Program-made: the position numbers and the translations under genes
Shown: positions 55,432 to 64,000 of the stretch, in pieces
Position numbering within the stretch: the stretch's first letter is position 1
Layout of the letters: each line of letters begins with the position of its first letter
Notes under the pieces: generated by a model
Seen by the model: only the letters and a program-made list of their open reading frames with translations
The model's database searches: none
What the model was told of the DNA's origin: nothing
From: Asterochloris sp. CNOR1
Taxonomy: Eukaryota; Chlorophyta; Trebouxiophyceae; Trebouxiales; Trebouxiaceae
Reading direction: 5' to 3'
Length of the DNA: 64,000 nt
Assembly (NCBI GenBank): GCA_963969365.1
Contig: OZ017758.1
Coordinates: 310,001 to 374,000, forward strand

Positions 55432-58400
55432 ATGCTGGAGCGCTGCATGGCCTGGATTCTGGACTGCAAACGGGCGGTGAATGAGCTGAGGGCGGATGTG
55501 CGGGAAGCTGTTTCGCACAGGGAGAAGTGCTGCATGCTGCTGAGCGCATCCATGGCGGCCTGCCTGGCGCTGGAGCAGGTCAGCAGGATGGCTCCCTGGC
55601 TGTGGCTCTCCGTGCAGCTGCTGGAAGGCGCACACATGCTGTTGTGAGGCTGCATGTCTGCTGCGGGGGCTTCTCCTGCCCATGTGGCGCGTTGCTGTCT
55701 CTGCTTGGCTCCGATGACAGGTCTGGCCTGGCTGCTGTCTCCTGCTGCTGGAGATTGCATGACTGGTGGTGCTGGGATGGCTCCCTGGCTGTGGCTCTCC
55801 GTGCAGCTGCTGGAAGGCGCACACATGCTGTTGTGAGGCTGCATGTCTGCTGCGGGGGCTTCTCCTGCCCATGTGGCGCGTTGCTGTCTCTGCTTGGCTC
55901 CGATGACAGGTCTGGCCTGGCTGCTGTCTCCTGCTGCTGGAGATTGCATGACTGGTGGTGCTGGGGGTGTGTGAGCCTCTGTGCCTACAAGGTGCCATAC
56001 TGTGTGCACCTGGCATTGGAGACATCTGGCAGGACAGCCCCAGCCTAGAGCACAGCGCCCTGCGGCTGTTGGAGGGCACATTGTCTTGTGGGTGCTGAAG
56101 CCCTGTTTGCCTGTGTGCGCTATGCTGTGCATGACATCCACTGGAAAGGGAAGCACACCACCAGAACAGGCCCAGCTGTGGACATCATGGCCCACTGCTC
56201 TGGACAAGGCTGCTGAGAGGTGCATAGCAGCTCGCAATGCCTTGCGCTGCTCCATCAGCAGGCGCTCAGCCAGGGGGCCTGCCCGCTGTGTGCACAGCAT
56301 GCAGCCTTCAAAGGCCTGCCCTGCAGGTGTGTGAGCGAGCCATGCTTACGATGTTGTGTGAAGCATGTGCAGTGATGGGCTGACAGCAGGTCTGCCCCTA
56401 CACAAGCTGAACACGCCATCCCCTGAGCCTTGACTGCAGTGTATCGTGCTGCAGGTGCTGTACTCCCCCAAGCTGGACGTGCACAAGGAGCGCGCCCTGC
56501 AGAAGCTGTGTGCCAAGACCACATCTGCCATTGACTTGGCAGATGCACGCGTCCAGGTAGGTCGCAGCCTCACGCAGCTGCAGACATGAGGCCGAGAGAG
56601 CGGCATAGCGCCACGGTGGCCAGCATGTGGCAGACACCTGGGCCTTGACTGGCCACGGCACCTCTGTGAGCAGCAGGCAGCCCTGACACCTCCTGCCTTT
56701 GTTGTTCTCCGCTGCTTCAGTCCTGTCTCGGCGTCACCTTGGTCCTGTGGGACCTGTCCCCTGTGGCCGGATTGTCTGGAATGTCAGGAGAGGCGATTGA
56801 GCCCATCAGCACTGCCCGCGCAGGTGTATGGCACCCAGTCCCGCCTGCGAAAATGGGCCAAATGCTTGCGGCGGCAGCACACCATCGACAAGTTTGATCA
56901 GGTTCTGCAGCGCCTGGACGAGCTCACTGAGCAGGTGGGGCAGCTTGAACAGGCCAAACAGGTCTCCCACACAAAGATGTCTGTTGTGGAGGCAATCCTG
57001 TTCTTTGCCTGACTTGTCATGCTTTGAGCCTTGAGTTTAAAGCTTCTACAGGTCTGCGGCCACCAGTGGACCTGTAGAAGCTTGAGCTCAAGCCTCAAAG
57101 TAGCCTTGGTGCTGGACCATTGCTTCAAGCTGCTTCTGACTCACACTTCGACAGGAGACCCATGACAGCTCTTGTCAAAGCGGCACCGGACCCAAACCTG
57201 AGCCCTCTGCTGGGTCCCATGCGCTGCAGGCGTGGCAGCTGCAGGAGGACCCTGCCAACCGCCTGCCTGCGCACCGCCACAGCTTTGTGCGCCGTCGCAG
57301 CCCGCCCCCTGCCAGCCTGCAGCAGCAGGAGACAGAGGTCACTGGCATTGGCGGCGCCCAGCGCACTGTGCTGACGCAGTGTCGCCTGCGGCGGGGGGCG
57401 CGGGGGCGGCGCACCTGCTGCATGGCCTACGTGGGGCCGGAGCGGTCTGCCGGGAAGTCAGTGGGGCCCATGGGCCAGGTGGGTGCTGAGCTGAAGAGCC
57501 TTCGCACAGTAGAGCAGTGGTCTGTGCCTCTTGCAGGCCACTGTTCAATGTGGCATTCTGCGTTGCCTGTCCCCTGCATGGGCAGCAAGTGGTGGCTGTA
57601 GGCGACGTCCATGAGTGAATTTCTGGTGGACAGGGAGTGGTGCAGGCATGACCGTCGGGGCCCCTGCCTGTGCCTGGGCTTGGGGAGCGCCCTGATGATC
57701 CTGGATGCAGCAGTTGGGCAAGCAGGTGATGAGCTGCGAAGGCTCACAGGCAGGGCGCCAGCATGCCTGCTGCCTTGCTGCAGGTGTGGTGTTATGTGAC
57801 CACAGTGACCTGGGGTCGGCTCTTCATGCATGACCTGGCCACTGGAGCAGCTGTGGAGCTGGAAGGGGCTCGCTCTGAGCCGGCCGTCTTGGCCATCCAC
57901 CAGGACAGCAAGGGCTTCATCTGGCTTGGCCACAAGGGAGGCCTGGTGCGGGTGTGGAGTGAGGCTGCCCGGCGCCCTGTCTGCCCCGTCAAAAAGTGTT
58001 TTCATTCCGAGATCAGGTGTGAACCTAGAAGAGGGACCGGCCGGGACTGCATCGTTGTCTTTGAGACAGGCTGCCGGCCTGAATGCCAGAGACTGCAGTG
58101 CACTCCTGGGGCTGTGTGCTTGCATGCTGTGCTCACATAAGCTTCCACTGTCTCAGCACAAATCTGGATGAGGCTGTCTTCTCCAGCAGGTCTGCCATGC
58201 CTGTTAGAGCTGTGCTGCAGGGTCATCGAGACAGATGAGGATGGCACTGCCTGGATTGGCTCTGAGGCTGGCAATGTGAAACGTGTGGAGCTCAAGACCA
58301 GCAAGCTGGAGGGTGGCGGGGCCCGGCAGTGGCTGGAGTTCAGTACCACGCTCAAGTGGCGAAAGGTCCCCACCCGCACAGACAGCTCTGTCCCTCAGCA

Positions 58401-61400
58401 GGGGGCCGCCATCGCCAGCAGCAGCGGCGGTTCAACAGCTGTGGCAGCTAGCGGGGAGCTGGCTGCAGAGGCAGGGGATGTTGGCGGCCCAGCAGGTAGG
58501 GCTATGATCAGGGCTACAATCTGCTGTCGGCAGACCTGAGACAGTGCACTGTTCGGCTGCACGTAGCAACCCCTCCTGCCCCATTTCTGGTCCAGCCCTG
58601 CAGACAAAGGTCTTGCTGGCTGCATGCAGCAGACTGAGGGCGCAACCTCGCTGGTGCACAACGGGGTTGTTGTCAATGCTGGCAGGGAACCCCTTCATGC
58701 ACATGAGATGCTGGGCACACGCTGATACCCCTCCAGCTGTGCTGTACTGACTACCACCACTCTTCTGCATGACACCACAGTGTGCACACAGCTCTGCTCC
58801 CCTGCAGATGGCAGACGGGCCCATGTGGGCAGCGTGCTGGCCATTGCAGTGCACGAGGGCGTGCTGTGGACGTCTGGAGGCGGAGCGGGTGGCCCTGTCC
58901 TGCGCGAGTGGAATGTCACGGGGCAGGCAGTCACCGAAACCGTTCTCGGCGAGCTGGGTAAGCCTGACTCAGCTTGTGCCGCGTGCTGCTAGTATAGGGA
59001 ATTCACTGCAATCTGCTTTGGCAGCGGCGACTGGCAGACAGGCACAGTTTCGCTGTGCACTCGGGTGCCCTTTGTGGCAGTCTGCGCATGCCTGCCAACC
59101 TGGCTGTGGCCTGCATCGGCCACATTGCAGGCGCCACTGCAGTGCTTCTTGCTGGCGGCTCTCTGGGCAGGGCTGCCTGCGCGCGGGCAAGCTCTGTGCT
59201 GTGCAGTCTGCCTCCCTGCGTGCCAGCGCCAGGTGCTCTGGCGTGGGGTCCAATCTGCAAAGCACTCAGCTGGGCTGCCGTGTGCAGGCTGCGCCTGGGC
59301 AGTCCAGGTGGTGGGGGCCATGGTGACAGTGCGGGCCCCCAGCACTCTGAAGATGGAGGAGCCCAGCACGTCCACTCTGCGGGAGAATGCACACCTGGGG
59401 CGAGGGTCTGATGACTCCGCCCTGCCCTCCCAGGGCTCAGGGAGGGAGGCCGACAGCTGGCCACAAACCTGGGAGGGGCGACCCTGGCAGGTGCTTACGG
59501 CCCATGACAACGGGCAGATGCAGGTCTGGGACGCCTCTCTGGGAGCCCTGCAGCCGCTGCTGCGCATTGGGCAGCCCACTGCACCAGCCAGGTGAGCTCT
59601 GCAGAGTGCACTTTGATCTTGACGAGTCAACCCTGACATGAGGGTATGACTGCCCCCAGCCGGCCACAGCAGCCAGCAGAGCATGGGGCAGCGCCAGCAA
59701 GCTGTCATGCGCGCTGCGTCTCAAGCTGCAGATAGGAGACCTCACTGTGCCACCGGCGGCCATGGCAGACATTTAGCTGTAGACTTGACCCTGTCGCCTA
59801 CATAGGGAGCTTGCCTGAGGCCTGCTCAGCTTGTTATCTGCTTCAGCCGGCCGCTCATGCTGCACCTGTGCTGAGTGCACTGTGCCTGCAGGTCAATTGC
59901 CATCTGTCGGCAGCTGGCTCTGATGTGCACAGCCCATGCTAATGGGGACCTTGTGCTGAGAATGCTGCCTGAGCGTGGCCAAAAGGAGTCTCTGGAGGCC
60001 AGTCCGGGGGAGGCAGTGGTGGGCACAGTATCCAGTGACAACCACGCTAGCATTGTGGTAAGTGCTGAGGGCACCAGAAGGCTTTAGGCTGCAGTGTGTC
60101 AAGTGCCAGCAGAGCTCTTGCGGCCACATGACCCACAGTGTCAAGATGACACAGATGAACTCAGAGCTTGTGATCTGGCTGGTGCCAGTGTGAGCTTGAA
60201 AAGAATGGCTGACGTGCCCCTTGCCATTGGCTTCACTGTTTAGCTCAAGGTGCAGTGGCTGGTGTGCTATATATCACTGGCTGCTGCAAGTGCACTTTAT
60301 TGAAGTCTGTGCCGTTCTAGAGGTGCCACTTGCTGCTGCTGTGTTCTGCAGACGCACCGCAGTGGTCTGGTCCAGGCTGTGGGCGGGGACAGCGGGGTGA
60401 TCACCCGGGGCTGCTTTGGCACCATCACTCTGTGGCCAGAGGCTGAACTGAGGTCATTGGCTGAGGCGGCAGGCTTTGTGCTGCCCCCGCCGGCCCCACA
60501 GCCCACAGGCGACGCCAGGGACGCCAGGTGCGCACAAACCAGAGGCTCAGCCTGCGTGACTGGCCACTATCTGGTGTGGCCAGTGTGGCTTGGCCGTCAC
60601 AGCTGTCTCCTATGGCTTTCTTGCGCACATGCAATGGAGCTCACTACATGTGTGGTTGTGCGTTGGGCTACTCCCATGCTACATCTGTAGCACCACATGT
60701 TGCGCAACAGCACTGTCTGAAGCCGTCAGGGCTTCACTGACCTGTGCACATAATGTGCAGCAGAGCAGTTGTGCTTGCCGAACAGCTGTCCCTGATGAGG
60801 CTTGACCAGCCTTGGCGCGTTGCCTTTGCAGGATGGACCTATCCAAGGTGCTGCAGCGCTACTTCACACCCTCCAGCGCAGCCATGGCCAGCTCTGGCAT
60901 GGGCCCCCAGACTGACAGCCCCAGAGGCTGGGCAGGCCTCCCCAATGGCTTGAATGCAGGCAAGCAGATGGCTGCAAGTGAGGCTTGGACGGAATCTGTG
61001 GCTGCTGGGTGCACCTCGCTTTCAGACAGCTGTGTACTCTGGCTCATGATGCATGTGCCCCATGCGATGAAACAACACATTGCTTGTTTGCCAGCCAGTT
61101 TGGCTGGCTGGCTTGCTGCTGACACAGCTGTCTTCTCCTTTACAGTCATCCCTGAGGGCACTGAGGAAGTTGGTCCCCAGATACCTGCCAATCCAGGTCT
61201 CTTGGCGGAGGTGGCACGGCTGCTGCAGGCTGCCCCAGCTGGTGAGCAGTGTCAGCTTGCTGCAGCAGCCATGACATCATGGCTCATGTTGCATAGCCTG
61301 TTCTGGCCACCCAAACATCTGCATGACAGTGACATCGTGGTGTGCTGCCTATGTCTATGGAGATGGTGTTGATCATGTGTCAAGGTAAGTAATCTGCCAA

Positions 61401-64000
61401 GCTGTACGCCTATGCTGCAGGTGAGGGCAGTGCTGCGGCCCTCGCGCTGCAACCCTCAGGGTCTGTGGAATCTCAGAGATCCCACCGCTCTCAAGGTTTG
61501 GCCAGGGACTCTGAAGGTGCGCCTGCCACCTCCCTGTCTCTGCACCAGGACCTTGTTCTGTAGCATGGCTGCCCTGCGCATGCGTAAGCCTCACCTGTTA
61601 AAACAGCACCATCGCTAGCAGGAGCAGCATTGCATTGTCAGGCAGTTACCCTGGCTGCAGGATTCACTCTATGCGCCCAGCATGATGCAAGGCGCATTGC
61701 AGAAAGTCTCTGCTGTGAGCATGCATGTTGACATCAGCGCACACCCAGCGTGACGGTGGCATGCACCCTTATTGCCGTGCCTGTTGATGTTGCAGGCACG
61801 GGCCGCAGCGGGAGTGGGGAGCAGCAGGGGCAGCAGCAGGGGCTGAGGCCGCAGCATCTCCCGCAGCAGGCTTCTGAACACTCACCTGCCAACATCCAGC
61901 GGCAGGCCAGCTCCAGTCCGAGGTCTGTGCAGGCAGGGCCTAGCCTACTCAACGCCCCCCCAACCCTGGAGGGTGGTTCCAAGCGCAGCCAAGAAACTGG
62001 AATAGGTAGCAGCACAGGGGTGAGCGGCAATGCGTCGCGAAGAGCATTTGAACTTCAGCCCTTCTGTCGCAGCTGCTTGCCCTGTTGCAAGCAATAGCAC
62101 AGCCTCACAAGGCAGCAGCTGTGACAACTGCTCCCCTTTTGGGCCTGGACAGCTGTCTGCAAGCACGCCTGTGCCTGCGGCCTGCAGCAAGCATCTCTGC
62201 GTGGCTGGCCTGCAGGCACCTGCTTGGCAGGATATCCAGCTGTCCGCGTCACGCCTGGGCATGCCACGGGGCGACTCTGCTGCAGACCGCATGTCCACCC
62301 TTGGGACCTCCCTGGCGGGTGGGCCGTCCCTGTTTGGGGGCGACACCCCCAACCAGTGGGTCATTGAGTTTAAGGACCTGGTGAGCGCATTGCTGCTGCC
62401 ACCAGCAACCAGACAGTAGACGATGCATGAAGGGGTTGGCATGCATATGCTTGGTGAGCAGCCAGGGCGCTCTAGCCGCACCAGGCGGCCTTTCCTGACT
62501 TGCTGGTGCACCAGTGCTAAGATGGACCTCATGCTCAACACATTGAGAGTCTCAGCAGTGAAACTGCCACGGTGTACGGGTATGTCATGCTCTGGTGGAT
62601 GTGTTGCTGGGTTAGGCCTGCGCCCCGTGAGCAGCACGCCTGCTGCTTGTCATCCACATCGTGTAGACCACCAGACTGGGACTTGTACAGGAGTTCCTGG
62701 ACCGTCTGGGTGGTGAAGTTGTCGTGCATGCCTGCTGCAGACATTTCGCAAGCAGATTGGTGAGGGCTCCATTGGGCGCGTACACCTGGGCAAGTGGCAG
62801 GAGACTGATGTGGCCATCAAGGTGCTGAGCAGCCTGGGCCACATTGGCTGCCCCACCCTGGGGGTGCGCCAGACATCTGACTCCCCAGACGTTGAGGTGG
62901 GCGCCATCTATGCATGCTGCCATTCTTGTACAGCCTCTGTGGCATCTGCCTTAGAACCACCGCCATCAGCCACAAACGGACTGGAGCTTTGGCCGTTGCA
63001 TGCTGTCTTCGTTCAAAGCTCCTGCTGCCCCTGCCAGCCTGTGCTGGGAGTCTGCTATTGTCATGCTGTTGGTCTGCTGCAGCCTGTGCGTGACAAGGTG
63101 GGGCCTGTGCACATCAGTGCAGCCCTGCCTGGCAGGATCTGCCTCAGCCTACATGACAACTTGCTGCTGTGCACAGTGTACGGGAGACAGCATAGGCAGC
63201 GAGGCCAAGAAACGGCGTGAAAGCGAGGGAGGGACCACTGGCAGCCTGCCTGATGATGATGCAGCTGCCCTGACGCTGCGAACCCTTGAGCGGGAGGTGG
63301 GCTTGCCTCGTGCCCTGCTGCAGCTTGCAGTCATCAGGATGCCCCCACTCATGGTCCTGTCTATGCGCCACTGGGCAGCTCAGCATCAGGATGTCAAACC
63401 CCTTTCCTGTCCTGGATCACTCGCTAGCATGTTGCTTGCTGTCACCTGAATGCGCTGCACTGTCATGACGGTCTTGATGTGCCCGCAGATGGCAGTCATG
63501 TCAGCCATCCGCCACCCCAATGTTGTCCTGTTCATGGGTGTCTGCCTGGAGCCACCATGCATGGTGACAGAGTTCTGTGCACGGGGCTCCCTGTACGATG
63601 TCCTGGGCAAGGCTCGGGCGTCTCCGCAGCTGGCTGTTCAACTGGACTGGCCCAAGCGCCTGAATATGGCCCTTGATGCCGCAAAGGTGGGCCCTGTTCC
63701 AAGTGGATCAACCAGTTGCTGCAGCCTGCCCCTGTCTGTCTGGACGGTGGCAGGCAGCTGCTTTTGTCATGTGCCATCGCAGCTGGCACCAGGTCTGTGT
63801 GGTCATACTGCATATTAGCATCAAAAGCAGACAGATTCTGTTTTTCCTGAAGCAGGTGCCCTATGGTTTTGCAGGGCATGCTGCAGCTGCACAGTCACAA
63901 GCCACCGGTGCTGCACCGGGACTTGAAGTCTCCCAACCTGCTGGTGGACAGGCACTGGCGGGTCAAGGTGGCGGACTTCAACCTTAGCCGCGTCATGGAC
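55432..64000 (+). CDS. Helical-bundle / WD40-like / Raf-like protein kinase (partial, runs off right edge)
   Basis: Exons: 55432-55578, 56455-56556, 56824-56934, 57155-57478, 57784-58016, 58221-58495, 58808-58957, ~59038-59135 (uncertain), 59308-59591, 59892-60057, 60352-60527, 60832-60959, 61146-61241, 61421-61516, 61796-62005, 62073-62380, 62741-62896, 63177-63296, 63489-63686 and 63875 onward. Phases chain except around the uncertain exon. Residues ~1-120 are charged helices ([39 protein letters not shown]). About 229-690 gives WD40-like blades ([54 protein letters not shown]). About 690-968 is Ser/Gln-rich linker. The kinase starts at ~969: [18 protein letters not shown], helix [31 protein letters not shown] and [11 protein letters not shown]. 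It resembles Raf-like/CTR1-type MAPKKK, with DFN in place of DFG. Confidence 0.8.
55586..55963 (+). repeat. Perfect 189-bp tandem duplication in kinase-gene intron 1
   Basis: Two adjacent 189-bp units (55586-55774 and 55775-55963) read identically by eye over their full length, starting atggctccctggctg and ending gactggtggtgctgg. The first unit starts about 8 nt after the donor of the exon ending at 55578. Length 189 is a multiple of three. The absence of differences implies a recent event or gene conversion. Confidence 0.9.
57021..57100. repeat. Intronic inverted repeat (hairpin)
   Basis: The left arm 57021-57053 (gctttgagccttgagtt..aagcttctacaggt) pairs with the right arm 57068-57100 (acctgtagaagcttgagctcaagcctcaaag), about 33 bp with few mismatches around a loop of about 14 nt. 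It lies in the kinase-gene intron between exons 56824-56934 and 57155-57478. It could be a fold-back element or a small-RNA precursor. Confidence 0.8.

Noticed and set aside
55527-56048. 173-codon open frame with an internal 63-residue repeat
   Set aside because: It is open only because the 189-bp duplication is a multiple of three; the helical exon before it ends at a good donor and the reading is Cys/Leu low-quality.
1-64000. tRNA, rRNA or transposase genes
   Set aside because: I looked for tRNA T-loop-like GGTTCGA boxes, rRNA-like conserved stretches and transposase or reverse-transcriptase motifs and found none that hold up.

Overview
This window is nuclear DNA from a eukaryote, most likely a chlorophyte green alga, probably of the trebouxiophyte/core-chlorophyte type. 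The basis is: many short exons; introns ending almost always in (c)tgcag; moderately high GC; extensin-like SPPPP exons; mitochondrial genes of eukaryotic type; plant-like bZIP and GATA factors; and a Raf-like kinase. I cannot fix the genus. Splice junctions were worked out by hand by matching GT/GC...AG sites, reading phase and family motifs. Where exons are listed to the base, the phases are consistent.

Layout. (1) About 1-13,175, minus strand: one very large secreted-protein gene that runs off the left edge. It has a signal peptide, a PA14-like head, a polyproline stalk built from two arrays of tandemly amplified micro-exon modules, a Thr/Pro/Ala mucin-like linker, and several cysteine-bearing Ig-fold (DUF5011/HYR-like) modules. 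(2) 13,600-15,130, minus: a FkbM-type methyltransferase with an in-frame stop and a frameshift. (3) 15,699-19,274, plus: COX23/CHCHD7 followed 32 nt later by a mitochondrial IF-3, a likely dicistron. (4) 20,361-21,476, minus: a GATA zinc-finger factor; next to it at 21.9-22.9 kb are exons of a small Cys-rich zinc-binding protein with a frameshift. (5) 23,458-24,330, plus: the inner-membrane peptidase IMP1. (6) 25,170-31,449: bZIP factor 1 (minus), a UPF0390 protein (plus) and bZIP factor 2 (plus). (7) 33.6-40.35 kb, minus: an 11-exon PHO4/PiT-family membrane protein that has lost both signature motifs. (8) 41.2-47.0 kb, minus: a disordered protein with an N-terminal PAM2 motif. (9) 48,199-51,397, plus: bZIP factor 3. 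(10) 52.4-53.3 kb, plus: an unrecognised gene. (11) 55.4 kb to beyond the right edge, plus: a protein with an N-terminal helical region, a WD40-like propeller and a C-terminal Raf-like kinase.

The strongest recurrent signal that is not a gene is in the introns. In at least six genes they contain degenerate tandem copies of the adjacent exon edge plus its splice site (exon fossils). A perfect 189-bp tandem duplication next to a donor site in the kinase gene looks like a young example. The same process, acting on phase-symmetric micro-exons, appears to have built the polyproline stalk in gene 1. Six introns appear to use GC-AG boundaries.

Functionally the window mixes cell-wall or extracellular matrix, mitochondrial biogenesis (COX23, mtIF3, IMP1), transcription control (three bZIPs, one GATA) and signalling. 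COX23 and mtIF3 are the only pair whose layout suggests co-expression.
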